DNA of 64,000 bases, from NCBI GenBank assembly GCA_040391785.1, contig JBEBXH010000020.1:6931-70930 (forward strand), read 5' to 3'. This DNA is from UBA5239 sp040391785. Its GTDB lineage: Bacteria; Verrucomicrobiota; Lentisphaeria; Victivallales; Victivallaceae. Positions 26,404 through 35,900 of this stretch are shown here, in pieces. The notes beneath the pieces were generated by a model. The model saw only the letters and a program-made list of their open reading frames with translations. It was not told the origin of the DNA and did not search any database. Both the position numbers and the translations under genes were made by a program. Position 1 is the first letter of the stretch, and each line of letters starts with the position of its first letter.

Positions 26404-26732
26404 TCTTTGGTGTTCTCCTCTTTACTGACAGGAGTGTTTTTTGGCGGCGGATTGTAGATGATGACGATTTCACCCTCTTCGCACAATCCGAACCTTTCGC
26501 GAGCCACTTTTTCCACAGCGGCGGGGTCGCGCTCCAGCGCGGATACATTGCGCCGGAGCTCGTTTACCGAGTCGCGTTTTTCGGTGGCCAGTTCTTTAAG
26601 GCGGTAATACTCGCTTTCCTGCGCCCGGTAGTCCCGGTACGCGGGCCAGATCAGCATCACCGCGATAATCCCCATGATGATCAGAAAGAAATAAAACAAA
26701 CTCCACAGAAATCGTGCGCGTTTCGGGTTCAT
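26400..26732 (-). CDS. FtsB/DivIC-type septum formation initiator
   Basis: A 110-residue bitopic protein. A basic N-terminus is followed by one membrane helix (FYFFLIIMGIIAVMLI), then a coiled coil (residues 38-75, SEYYRLKELATEKRDSV) and the family-specific VEKVARERFGLCEEGEIVIIY segment. FtsB/DivIC proteins scaffold the FtsQLB complex at the division septum. It lies 24 nt after rho. Confidence 0.8.
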   Translation of the reverse strand: MNPKRARFLWSLFYFFLIIMGIIAVMLIWPAYRDYRAQESEYYRLKELATEKRDSVNELRRNVSALERDPAAVEKVARERFGLCEEGEIVIIYNPPPKNTPVSKEENTKE

Positions 26733-26756
26733 GCTATTTCCTCCTGCTTCCAGTCT

Positions 26757-28661
26757 TTATTGATAGTTATTCAGCGACAACAGGAACTCGATGTTGGTCG
26801 TCATCTTTTTGAGTTTGCCGATCAGGAGTTCCATCGATTCCGCCGGCGGCACGCCGTTCATGACCTTGCGCAGGATCCAGAGTTTCTGGAGTTCATCGGG
26901 ATGCAGCAGCAGTTCTTCCTTGCGGGTGCCGCTCTTTTCGATGTTGATGGCCGGGTAAATGCGGCGGTCGGAAAGGTAGCGGTCGAGGTCCAGTTCCATA
27001 TTGCCGGTGCCCTTGAATTCTTCGAAGATCACTTCGTCCATGCGGCTGCCGGTTTCGATAAGCGCGGTGGCGAGAATGGTCAAGCTGCCGTGATTTTCGA
27101 TGTTACGGGCGGCGCCGAAGAAGCGTTTTGGCTTGTGGAGCGCGTTTGCGTCGACCCCGCCGGAGAGGATCTTGCCGCTGTGCGGCTGGAGGGTATTGTA
27201 GGCGCGGGCGAGGCGGGTGATGCTGTCGAGCAGGATCACCACGTCCTGCTTGTATTCGACCATGCGCTTGGCTTTTTCGATGACCATTTCGGCGACCTGG
27301 ACGTGGCGTTCCGGCGGCTCGTCAAAGGTGGAGCTGACGACTTCGGCGTCGGTGCAGCGCATCATGTCGGTGACTTCTTCCGGGCGCTCGTCGATGAGCA
27401 GCACGATCAGCTTGACTTCCGGATTGTTCTTGCGGATGCTGTTGGCGATCTTCTGCATGAGCACAGTTTTGCCGGTACGGGGCGGGGCCACGATCAGTCC
27501 GCGCTGGCCCTTGCCGATCGGAGTGACGAGGTCCATGATACGGGTCGAGAAATCGGTCGGATCGGTTTCCAGCACCAGGCGCTCGGTCGGGAAATACGGC
27601 GTCAGGCTGTTGAAGGGGATGATGTCCTTCTTGCGCTCGGGCACGTCGTGGTTGATGGTCTCGACTTTGAGCATGGCGAAGAAACGTTCTTTTTCGCGCG
27701 GGGTGCGGATCTGGCCGGCCACGAAGTCGCCGGTTTTCAGCGAGAAACGCTTGATCTGCGAGGGCGAGAGGTAAATGTCTTCCGGACACGGCAGATAGCA
27801 GTACGAGGGCGAACGCAGGAACCCGAAGCCGTCCGGCAGGAGTTCGAGGTAGCCGGAGCCGTACATCTGGCCGCATTTTTCGGCGTTTGCCTTTAAAATT
27901 TCAAAGATCAGCATCGATTTTTCCAGCGAGCCGACCCCTTCGATACCGAGTTCAGTGGCCATTTTCTGGAGCTCGTGCATGTCGCGGGTCTGAAGTTCGG
28001 CAATATTCATGCTCGGCCCGACTTTGTCGCGCTGAACTTCGTTTTCCGAGTCTACGTCAATATTCGGGCGCTGCTGGTTCTGCTGCTGGTTTTGATTCTG
28101 ATTCTGCTGATGATGCTGCTGGCCCTGCTGATTCTGGTTCTGCTGGTGTTGACCCTGGCCCTGCTGGTGCTGGCCGTTTTTGTTTTTCTGGAAATTCTTG
28201 CGGTCCTTGAATTTCTGGAATTTGTTGTGCTTGTTGCTGTTTTCCTGGCGCTGCTCGGGGGGCATGGCTTCCGGGCTCATGCGCTCGGCGGGGGATTCGT
28301 TCGGAACCACTTCGCCGGAGGGGGTGACGATGTCGCGCGAAGCGGCTTCGACTTCGGGGGACGGCGTGGACGTGGCCTGCGCCGCCGCGGTTTTGAATTC
28401 AACATCCTGCACCGGAGGTGCTTCCGGGGCGGACGGGGCTTCGTTATAAGAAGGAGCGGCGGGCTTCTGGACAACTTCCTGCACCGGGGCCGGAGCAGGC
28501 GCGGGTGCCGGGGCTTCGACGGGCTGGTCTGCGGCGGGGGCAGCTTCAACAGATTGGGCTTTTTTCGGGCGGCCGCGTTTCTTTTTCGGGGTTTCTTCTG
28601 CGGCTTCGGCTGCCGGAATCTCTGCCGGAATTTCGTTGTTCAGCATGTCTTTTTCTTCCAT
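26757..28661 (-). CDS. rho: Transcription termination factor Rho
   Basis: A 634-residue Rho. Residues 1-215 are a disordered Ala/Pro/Glu then Gln/Asn/Lys-rich extension (QQGQGQHQQNQNQQGQQ), much longer than in E. coli Rho (419). The RNA-binding cold-shock domain follows (GSGYLELLPDGFGFLR), then the RecA-type ATPase with Walker A PPRTGKTVLM, IVLLIDERPEEVTD, QVAEMVIEKAKRMVE, LDSITRLARAYN and SGGVDANALHKPKRFFGAARN. Long inserted N-terminal regions of this kind are known in some Actinobacteria and Bacteroidetes Rho proteins and may bind RNA or drive phase separation. The start overlaps the end of coaE. Confidence 0.95.
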   Translation of the reverse strand: MEEKDMLNNEIPAEIPAAEAAEETPKKKRGRPKKAQSVEAAPAADQPVEAPAPAPAPAPVQEVVQKPAAPSYNEAPSAPEAPPVQDVEFKTAAAQATSTPSPEVEAASRDIVTPSGEVVPNESPAERMSPEAMPPEQRQENSNKHNKFQKFKDRKNFQKNKNGQHQQGQGQHQQNQNQQGQQHHQQNQNQNQQQNQQRPNIDVDSENEVQRDKVGPSMNIAELQTRDMHELQKMATELGIEGVGSLEKSMLIFEILKANAEKCGQMYGSGYLELLPDGFGFLRSPSYCYLPCPEDIYLSPSQIKRFSLKTGDFVAGQIRTPREKERFFAMLKVETINHDVPERKKDIIPFNSLTPYFPTERLVLETDPTDFSTRIMDLVTPIGKGQRGLIVAPPRTGKTVLMQKIANSIRKNNPEVKLIVLLIDERPEEVTDMMRCTDAEVVSSTFDEPPERHVQVAEMVIEKAKRMVEYKQDVVILLDSITRLARAYNTLQPHSGKILSGGVDANALHKPKRFFGAARNIENHGSLTILATALIETGSRMDEVIFEEFKGTGNMELDLDRYLSDRRIYPAINIEKSGTRKEELLLHPDELQKLWILRKVMNGVPPAESMELLIGKLKKMTTNIEFLLSLNNYQ

Positions 28662-29242
28662 ACCATTTCCTTTATTTGTTTTGACAATTCTTCACATTGT
28701 TCATATAGATCATCGGGCGAGCCATTGTTGATCAGGCCAAAATCCGCCCTTGCCAGTTTTTCATCCGCCGTCATCTGATACGCCATCCGGCGCTCGATTT
28801 CACCGTCGTCCAGACCACGCTTGTGCAGCCGCTCCCGGACAATTTCCGGGCTGCTCCAGATGCACACCACCGCGTCATAACGCCCGTGCCAGCCGCTTTC
28901 GTACAGCAGCGGCACTTCAAAGAGGTGGTTTCCGGCCGGATCGGCGGCGAAACGCTCCTCGGCATGGTTGCGGATGAGCGGATGCAGAATACCGTTCAGC
29001 CACTCGAGCTCGGCTGCGTCGTTGAAAACGATTCCGGCCACGGCCTTGCGGTCGATGACGCCGTTTCCGTCGAAAATATGATGTCCCCAGCGGCCGCGCA
29101 GCCCGGCCTTGAATTCCTCGCTGTTCTTATAAATTTCATGATTGATCGCATCGGCACTCAGGGTCTGCCAGCCGAGTTCGGCAAAATACTGCAGAGCCAG
29201 GCTCTTTCCACAGCCCATTCCGCCGGTCAACGCAACGATCAT
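28640..29242 (-). CDS. coaE: Dephospho-CoA kinase
   Basis: The 200-residue enzyme phosphorylates dephospho-CoA, the last step of CoA synthesis. The P-loop LTGGMGCGKSLAL is at residues 5-17, with LSADAINHEIYK (substrate Asp), HPLIR and FEVPLLYESGWHGRYD following in the family order. The start at 29242 is chosen over 29278 because AGAGGT lies 9 nt upstream and the protein then begins MIVALTGG. Its 3' end overlaps rho by 22 nt. Confidence 0.9.
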   Translation of the reverse strand: MIVALTGGMGCGKSLALQYFAELGWQTLSADAINHEIYKNSEEFKAGLRGRWGHHIFDGNGVIDRKAVAGIVFNDAAELEWLNGILHPLIRNHAEERFAADPAGNHLFEVPLLYESGWHGRYDAVVCIWSSPEIVRERLHKRGLDDGEIERRMAYQMTADEKLARADFGLINNGSPDDLYEQCEELSKQIKEMVWKKKTC

Positions 29243-29399
29243 ACTAATTTTACCTCTTACCAAAATGATAATTTCCAATCGAGCTGCAAGCGGGGAAACC
29301 TTTTTGCCGTGCCGACGATGCGGACAGTCAAAATTTCTGAAATAAATCTGGATTAAAACTGTTAAAGCATCGTTATCGGAGCTAAATTGAAAAGGACAA

Positions 29400-29423
29400 T
29401 TGAATTTAATTTTTGTCTATAAT
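29400..29423 (+). promoter_or_regulatory. Possible -10 region for the nudix gene
   Basis: A perfect TATAAT at 29418-29423 lies 55 nt before the nudix ATG in an AT-rich spacer; a -35 is not clear (GGACAA 18 nt upstream is the best). The divergent coaE promoter must also lie in 29243-29400. Confidence 0.3.
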
Positions 29424-29478
29424 CATTTTAGCACAAGAATTTATTTTTGCAAATTTAAAATCACGGGAAAAGTAAAAT

Positions 29479-30045
29479 ATGACGAAAAATTTTCAGCTTT
29501 CGGGACGGAAAACGCTGGCTGCGGGCCGCTTCGTGGAGCTCAGCGAACTCGAATATACCGATCGCCGCGGTAAAGTACGCAGATGGGAAACCTCCGACCG
29601 GGTGAATTCGCAGGGGGCGGCGATCATCATCGCGGAGATCGTGCCGGACAGCAAAATTATTCTGGTGCGGCAGTTCCGTCCGCCGGTCTGGGGGTATGTG
29701 CTCGAATTTCCGGCAGGGCTGATCGATGCGGGTGAATCGGCGAAAGAGACCGCGGTCCGCGAACTCCGCGAGGAGACCGGTTTCGAGGGCGAAGTGATCC
29801 ACGTTTGTCCGGAATCGTGCAGTTCACCGGGGATGACCGGCGAAAAACTAACCGTAGTGCTGATGCACGTGGACGGCGCGCGGTACCGCGACGGTCTTCC
29901 GCAGAGTTTCCAGGAGGAAAACGAGGATATTGAAACGCTGCTGATCCCGAAATCCGAACTTCTGCAATTCCTCGAATCCGAAGCAGCCAAAGGCACGGAC
30001 ATTGACGGAAAGCTTCTGCACTACGCCTTGGGACTGGTAAATTAA
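29479..30045 (+). CDS. Nudix hydrolase, ADP-ribose pyrophosphatase type
   Basis: A 188-residue Nudix protein. The Nudix box is complete at about residues 86-108: GESAKETAVRELREETGFEG fits GX5EX7REUXEEXGU. LEFPAGLID just before it and SSPGMTGEKLTVVLM after it are typical of the ADP-ribose pyrophosphatase subfamily. It probably hydrolyses ADP-ribose or related nucleoside diphosphate sugars. GGGAAAAG lies 7-12 nt before the ATG. It is followed by a purine-only tract and a hairpin-rich spacer. Confidence 0.88.
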   Translation: MTKNFQLSGRKTLAAGRFVELSELEYTDRRGKVRRWETSDRVNSQGAAIIIAEIVPDSKIILVRQFRPPVWGYVLEFPAGLIDAGESAKETAVRELREETGFEGEVIHVCPESCSSPGMTGEKLTVVLMHVDGARYRDGLPQSFQEENEDIETLLIPKSELLQFLESEAAKGTDIDGKLLHYALGLVN

Positions 30046-30390
30046 GAAAGAAAAAAGAAGAAAGAAGAAAAAAAAGAAATTCGCTACCGGGTGCTACCCG
30101 GGCGTGGGCCGGCGGCGAAACGCCGGTCGCCTGAATGGCGAAACAAATTTTAAGCCGCAGGCGCTACAAAATATCCACTGCTCGCCCAAGAGCGAGGTTG
30201 AAAAATTGCGAAGCTGATTTTTCGACATTGAGCGGCAGGGCGCTGCCGTCATAATATACACGGACTTACATCCGTCTTCGTTACACTACGACGGGACAAG
30301 CAAGTTCTTCCCCAATTCAGCAGCCAAGGGCTGCGCCCAATTCAGGCGCTCGCGCCGGCCAATTCTCCAATTCAGCAGCCAAGGGCTGCG
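30046..30390. repeat. Hairpin-rich spacer with direct repeats
   Basis: After a 40-nt A/G-only stretch come several GC-rich hairpins: CCGGGT/ACCCGG (30087-30101), CCGGCG/CGCCGG (30109-30126), GGCAG...CTGCC near 30236 and ACGGA/TCCGT near 30262. At the right end a 24-nt unit starting CCAATTCAGCAGCC occurs twice (30312-30335 and 30367-30390), with a partial third copy between; the second copy forms the last codons of the SGNH hydrolase gene. No coding frame is convincing here. It could be a cluster of REP-like elements or a structured RNA. Confidence 0.5.
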
Positions 30391-31007
30391 GCCAATTCCT
30401 CCGACATTCGCCGGTAGGCGGCGAAGGTCAGATGCGTGCCATCGGGTTTGGCGTATTCAGCGGCGAGCTGGCCGGTTTCGTCTTTCAGGACGGTGTGATA
30501 ATCCATGAAACCGGCGGCGTGGGCGGCGCTCCATTCCTTGAGCATGGCGTTGACTTCGACGATTTTGTCCTGATACTGGAAGCGGTCCCAGGGGTCCGGA
30601 TAACGCAGCGGCAGGATACTGCAGGCGTATACGTCGATTCCGGCGTCGATCATCCGGTTGGCCACGGATTGAATGCGTGAAACCAGCAGCTTGATTTCGG
30701 TTTCGATGCCGTTGATGCCGATCATCATGAAAGCGCGTTTCGGGGCGTAGGCGATCACGTCATCCTGGACGCGGTAATTCAGCCCGGTGATGTTGTCGCC
30801 GGGGATGCCGCGGTTGATCAGCGACACGTGCGGGAAGAATTCATGCAGCGGCCAAGCCCAGGTGATGGAATCGCCGAAAAAGACGTTTTCCACCGGTTTG
30901 ACGCGATCGGTCATGGTCCGGTATTGCAGGATGCTTTTCCATTCGTCGCGGGTGTTGTAAAATTCCAGCAGGCCTTTCAGGTCGCTTTCGGGAAAAAGGT
31001 CGTTCAT
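30372..31007 (-). CDS. SGNH/GDSL-family esterase
   Basis: A 211-residue hydrolase. Block I is VFFGDSITWAWP (catalytic Ser), block II has the Gly in RGIPGDNITG, block III the Asn in MIGINGIETE and block V ends PDGTHLTFAAYRRM with the Asp-x-x-His pair. Such enzymes deacetylate sugars or hydrolyse lipids. No signal peptide is seen when the start is placed at 31007, where GAGGAGA lies 7 nt upstream. It is divergent from a LacI regulator and has that regulator's probable operator between its own promoter and start. Confidence 0.82.
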   Translation of the reverse strand: MNDLFPESDLKGLLEFYNTRDEWKSILQYRTMTDRVKPVENVFFGDSITWAWPLHEFFPHVSLINRGIPGDNITGLNYRVQDDVIAYAPKRAFMMIGINGIETEIKLLVSRIQSVANRMIDAGIDVYACSILPLRYPDPWDRFQYQDKIVEVNAMLKEWSAAHAAGFMDYHTVLKDETGQLAAEYAKPDGTHLTFAAYRRMSEELAAALGC

Positions 31008-31062
31008 AGTGTCTCCTCGGTTTTGTATCACGGACTTGATAAAATTCATTCATATTCCAAAA

Positions 31063-31080
31063 ATTTCAAGTACTTGAAAT
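31063..31080. promoter_or_regulatory. LacI-type operator O1
   Basis: ATTTCAAGTACTTGAAAT is a perfect 18-bp palindrome lying just downstream of the minus-strand -10, where a bound repressor would block the SGNH gene. Its core CAAGTACTTG is matched by a second site (31158-31167) in front of the regulator gene. Confidence 0.65.
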
Positions 31081-31091
31081 GTATATAAATT

Positions 31092-31119
31092 ATTATATAA
31101 CCTATTTATAATAATTCAA
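31092..31119 (-). promoter_or_regulatory. Sigma-70 promoter for the SGNH hydrolase
   Basis: On the minus strand TTGAAT (31119-31114) and a perfect TATAAT (31097-31092) are separated by 16 nt, about 85 nt before the start codon. Operator O1 lies directly downstream. Confidence 0.6.
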
Positions 31120-31157
31120 TTATGAGATTGTAAAAAATTTGTCAAAAAAAGTGATTT

Positions 31158-31192
31158 CAAGCAGTTGACAAATCCGGCTTTTCCTGTATAAT
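31158..31192 (+). promoter_or_regulatory. LacI-gene promoter with overlapping operator O2
   Basis: A consensus TTGACA (31165-31170) and TATAAT (31187-31192) with a 16-nt spacer stand 40 nt before the regulator start. The -35 is covered by CAAGCAGTTG (31158-31167), a near-copy of the O1 core, embedded in ATTTCAAGCAGTTGAC. This arrangement suggests autoregulation and joint control of the divergent gene. Confidence 0.65.
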
Positions 31193-31232
31193 AATATGTA
31201 TAGCCATTCAATGATAAGGGAAGCTATTTGAA

Positions 31233-32270
31233 ATGATCTCGATGAAAGAAATAGGTAAAATTTGCGGAGTCGGCGAATCGACGGTGTCGAAAGCGCTCAA
31301 CGGCCGCGCCGGGATCAAACATGCTACCCGCGAGCGGATCCAGGCCGTGGCCCGCAAGTACGGTTACCAGCCGAACGCCATGGTGGAATACGTGCAAACG
31401 GGCAAGAGCCGCAGTATCGGCATCGCCTGCAACGAGTTCCGCTGTCAGTTCTCCGGGGCCATCATGAACGGCATTCACGAGGCGCTGCACAAGTATGGCT
31501 ATGACTCTTATGTAATCAGTTGGGACAAGCTGGTGCGCGACGAAGCCGACATGCTCAGCCGTTTCTCCCGCCGCCGGGTCGACGGTCTGCTGCTGCTGCC
31601 GATGGCCATGCCGCCGTCCTCCACGTATGTTTCTCAGCTTTATTCGTTTCACAACCCGATCGTGCTGGTGGACCAGTACTGGGGCGTCAGCGAATTTGAC
31701 TTTATCGGCACCAACAACCGCGAGGCCATGGCGCAAATGACGGAACACCTGATCAAGAGCGGTTACAAGCGTATCGGCGCGGTCAATTACTCCGGCGTCA
31801 GCAGCGGACAGGAGCGCAAAGCGGGCTTCCTGGATGCCATGATCACCAACCATTTGTCGATCAATCCCCGGCACCTGTGCGAAATCCGGGATTGCGACGC
31901 CGATAATACCGATATTTTGAAGAAATTCCTCGACACCTCCGACCGTCCCGAAGCGCTGGTCTGCTTCAACGACTATCTGGCGGTCGACACCATGAATGCC
32001 GCTTTTGACCTCGGCATCAAAGTTCCCGAAGAGCTGGCGGTGACCGGTTTCGGCAATTTGCCGATCTGCAAGAAAATCCGCCCCCAGCTGACTACAATCG
32101 ACCAGCACGCCGAAGAGATTGGCGAACAGGCCGCCGTGCTGCTGATCGACCGCATTACCGGCCGCGAAGAAGGACCGCGTCAGGAAGTATTAGTTCCTGC
32201 CGCGTTAAGAATACGGAATTCAACCAGAGATCTTTCAAAAAACAATGCAACCAGGAGGCAGGGAAAATGA
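31233..32270 (+). CDS. LacI-family transcriptional regulator
   Basis: A 345-residue repressor or activator. The N-terminal helix-turn-helix and hinge helix are clear (SMKEIGKICGVGESTVSKALNGRAGI, then ARKYGYQPNAMVE). The periplasmic-binding-like sensor domain follows, with GIACNEFRCQFSGAIMNGIHEAL, DGLLLLPMAM and VTGFGNLP. The effector is probably a sugar released by the downstream glycoside hydrolase. It overlaps the pseudopilin gene by four bases (ATGA), so the pair is translationally coupled. Confidence 0.88.
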   Translation: MISMKEIGKICGVGESTVSKALNGRAGIKHATRERIQAVARKYGYQPNAMVEYVQTGKSRSIGIACNEFRCQFSGAIMNGIHEALHKYGYDSYVISWDKLVRDEADMLSRFSRRRVDGLLLLPMAMPPSSTYVSQLYSFHNPIVLVDQYWGVSEFDFIGTNNREAMAQMTEHLIKSGYKRIGAVNYSGVSSGQERKAGFLDAMITNHLSINPRHLCEIRDCDADNTDILKKFLDTSDRPEALVCFNDYLAVDTMNAAFDLGIKVPEELAVTGFGNLPICKKIRPQLTTIDQHAEEIGEQAAVLLIDRITGREEGPRQEVLVPAALRIRNSTRDLSKNNATRRQGK

Positions 32271-32965
32271 AAGTCACAAGGTTTTTTACACTCATTGAAT
32301 TGCTCGTTGTGATCGCGATCATCGCAATTCTCGCAGCCATGCTGCTGCCGGCACTCAGCCAGGCCCGTGACCGGGCTCAATCCAGTAAATGTATAGGCAA
32401 CCTGAAGCAGATTGGTATGTCCTGTCTGCAGTATGCCGATGACAACGGCGGATTTATGCATGCTGCCAGCATCGCAAAAAACGGGAGCCCATATTATTGG
32501 GCCAATGCATTATGTGATGAAAAATATATCCCCGTCAGCAATGTCTTTCTTTGTCCCAAAAGATATTCTGCTTTTAAGGAAAATGTATTTAACAATAATT
32601 CCGATGCACTTCGTACCTATGGTTTGAATCGGGATATTGATAAAGAAAGTACTTATGCGGTCTATTATCTCAATCTCTATAAACCTCGTGCCGGTAAGAG
32701 TGCCTCCATTATTTGGTTGGCCGGAGACAGCCTCTATGTCGCCACTGGTTCGACTGAGGGACGACAAACAGCCCAACTGAGTTGGTCCGATGGTTCGCAG
32801 CATTCTATCTCTCTGCGGCACAATTTGACGGGAAATTTAGTTTTTGTGGATAACAGTGTTAGAAGTATGAATCCAGGGGACCTTCGAGCGAATAATCCGC
32901 TTATTTATCCCGGTATCATGAATTATTATGCTTATGATCGCGGCCCATACGTTAAAACTTTCTAA
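32267..32965 (+). CDS. Type II secretion/type IV pseudopilin-like protein
   Basis: A 232-residue protein with a prepilin leader and processing site: FFTLIELLVVIAIIAILAAMLLPAL, where cleavage follows the Phe/Thr region and Glu5 of the mature helix is present. The sequence after the helix (AQSSKCIGNLKQIGMSCLQYADDNGGF) is the H-X9-DG/DUF1559-like pattern found in large numbers in Lentisphaerae and Planctomycetes. Its role is thought to be cell-surface or secretion-related, with each copy linked to a carbohydrate locus, but this is not demonstrated. Confidence 0.85.
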   Translation: MKVTRFFTLIELLVVIAIIAILAAMLLPALSQARDRAQSSKCIGNLKQIGMSCLQYADDNGGFMHAASIAKNGSPYYWANALCDEKYIPVSNVFLCPKRYSAFKENVFNNNSDALRTYGLNRDIDKESTYAVYYLNLYKPRAGKSASIIWLAGDSLYVATGSTEGRQTAQLSWSDGSQHSISLRHNLTGNLVFVDNSVRSMNPGDLRANNPLIYPGIMNYYAYDRGPYVKTF

Positions 32966-32987
32966 TCGTTAAATTTCCGGAGTAATT

Positions 32988-35900
32988 ATGAAGAAATCAA
33001 TACTATTTACCATCGGCGCTTTGGTGCTGACGGCTACGGCAGGCGAGGTGTCGTTCCTGAACGGCTCATTTGAGCAGGGGACCAACCAATACTGGACCAA
33101 TCAGCAGGGCATGGTTCGGATCGATACCACGGACTCTACTGACGGCAAACAGTGTCTTGTGATCACGCCGGCCGACGGCAAACGCGTCGATATCGCCCAG
33201 GGCGTCAAACTTGAATCCGGCGCCGTGTATGTGATTTCCTTCGATGCCCGCTGCGGCGAAGAGGGCGGCACCCCGGAATTGACCATGCCGTTCATGCTGC
33301 AGGGCGAAAAGGGCCCGCTGAGCATGTTTGCACCGCGTGGCGAACAGAAAAAACAGCTCGACACACCCGCGGCATTGACATCTAAATGGCAGACATTCAC
33401 CTATGAAGCCGGTCCGTTCCCGGAACAGTTCCAGGGCAAGGACGTCACCAAGATCATGATTTATTTCCGCGTCAAGGGCGAGGGCCGGGTTTATCTGGAC
33501 AATATCAAAGTCAGTACCAAGGAAGGCTCTGGCGCCGTGGAGTCGCAGCCGAAGGCCGAAGCCAAACAGGCACCGGCTCCGAAAGCCGAAGTAAAACCTG
33601 CGCCGGCCCCGAAGGCCGAAACCAAGCCGGCTCCGAAAGCCGAAGCCAAACCGGCAGCGCAATCGCAGCCGAAAGCCGAGGGCACCAATCTGCTTAAAAA
33701 TGGTTCGTTCGAGCAGGGCGTGGCGAGTTACTGGATCAATACGTCCGATGTGGCCAAACCTTTCTCCGATGACGCCACCGACGGCAAAAAGAGCCTGGAA
33801 GTCACCACCCGCGAGAACCGTAATATCAACATCGTACAGGGCTTCGATTTCACCCCCGGCAAACTGTACCAAGTCAGCTTTGACGCCCGTGTCGAAGCCG
33901 CGGAAGAAGTGCCGAACGTCAAGCTCACGTTCATGATGCAGGCCGCAACCAAGCCGCTGGCGTTCTACGCCCCCCGGGGCGACCAGAAGGCCCTGCTTGA
34001 TGCTCCCGCCGCACTGACCACCAGCTGGAAGACCTTCACCTACACCGTCGGTCCGTTCCCGGAAAAATACGGCGAGACCGAAGTCAAGAAAATCATGCTT
34101 TATTTCAACATCAAGGCTCCGGGCAAAGTTTACCTCGACAATGTCACGGTCATTGAAGTCGAGCCCCCTGCTCCGGATATCACCTTCAATCTGCCGAATC
34201 CGGTTCAGGTTTATGACAACCTGCCCGAGCTCAAAGTCGTGGCTCAGGTCGGCGAAGGTTCGTTGAAAGTTACGGTTACGGACGGCTTCGGCCGTCCGGT
34301 CCTTTCCCGCGAAGGACCTACCGGAGTAAACGAACTATTAGTAGCACTCCCCGGCCCGGACTATTACCTGCTCCGGGCTGAAATTATTAAGGGGGGCAAG
34401 GTCGAGAAGCATCTGGAAACCTCGATGATGGTGACCACGCCGCTTCCCGGCGATTATTATGAAACTGCCCACCCGGCTTTTGGCGTGTGGGGCGGTTTAA
34501 CCCCGGAGCTGCGGGCGCTGGCTGGCGCCAAATGGGATCGCCAGCTTTTTTTCACCTTTTTCCAGAAGGATGATTTTCAGCCGACGCCCCCAACCCCTGA
34601 GAAGATTGCCGAACGCGAACCGATCAAAATCATTCGCTGCATGAACGTGATGCATCCCTTTAAAAAGATGGTTCCCTACACTCATGAGGAGTTGATGGTC
34701 CAGAAGGAGAAGCTGATCAAAGAAGTCGTTTCGCGCAAGGGCCTGGTCGACGTGTGGGAAACCCAGAACGAACCGATGGTCGGCGAGAACTTCCACGGCA
34801 CCATGAACGACGTCATGGACATCATCCGCATGGAAAGCGAAGTCGTCCGCCAGTACGACCCCGGCGCCAAAGTCGCCGGCATCTGCATCAACCCGATGAA
34901 CGCCAACCAGTACAACCAGTACGTCGGTTATTACCGCAATCACGGCATTGCCGATTACATCGATTCGATCATGCTGCATCCGTATATCCCCGGCGCACAG
35001 AGCCCGGATGCCTCGGGTTACGTCGACATCCTGAACCGCCTCGGGCGTGAAGTTTCGACACTGGCCGGGCGCAAGGTCCCCATGTACATCAGCGAAATCG
35101 GTTATTCCACCCGCCCCGGCGGCGAAGTCAGCGAAATCCAGCAGGCCGCCTATCTGGCCCGCGTGGTACTGCTGAACCGTCTCGTCCCGGACCTCGTGGC
35201 CTGTGTCTGGCACATCGGGCTGTGGAACGACGCCACCAGCCAGCGCGAACTCGACTTCGGCCTGCTGCGCAAGCACGGCAAGGGCGATGCCAAGCGCGAA
35301 CCCAAGCCGGCCTTCGCCGCCTGGGCCACCGTCTCGCGGCAAACTTACAACGCGGAATTCATCCGCGAACTCAATATCGGCCGTCAGGTCCGCGTGCTGT
35401 TGTTTGACCGTCAGGGCACGCCGCTGATCGTGGCTTATTCACTGACCCCCGACACCGCCAATTTCCAGCTGCCGATCAACCAGTCCGAAGTGACCATCAC
35501 CGAAGTTTGCGGTAAAACCTATACCCATCCGCTGAAGGATGGCATCCTGTCGCTGAAGCTGACCGAGGCCCCGGTGTACATCAGCGGCGGTTCGCTGGCC
35601 GACTTCAATTCCGATAAGTTCGCCGCCACCTTCAATCCGGAGGTCCTCCAGACCACCGCCGGCGTGCCACTGAATATCGACATCACGCTGCCGGAAGGGC
35701 TGAAAGGCAGCATCCGCGTACAGAACATGTCTTTCGCCGAAGCCGCCGTCAAGGGCAGCGGCCGCAAATGGCAGGTCTCCATCACCCCGGGCAAAGACGT
35801 CAAGCCCGGCATCAACGATATTTTCATCCGTCTCGACGACAATGGCAGCAGCCGTTATATCTGGCAGAAAACGCTCGAAATCCTGCCGCCGCTGAGCCTG

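Noticed and set aside
26760..27896. Long open frame antisense to rho (378 codons)
   Set aside because: Same effect as above; the translation is low-complexity Val/Gly/His-rich and the sense strand is unmistakably Rho.
30087..30390. Possible CRISPR array in the repeat-rich spacer
   Set aside because: Only two full copies of a 24-nt unit, no regular spacer length and no cas genes.
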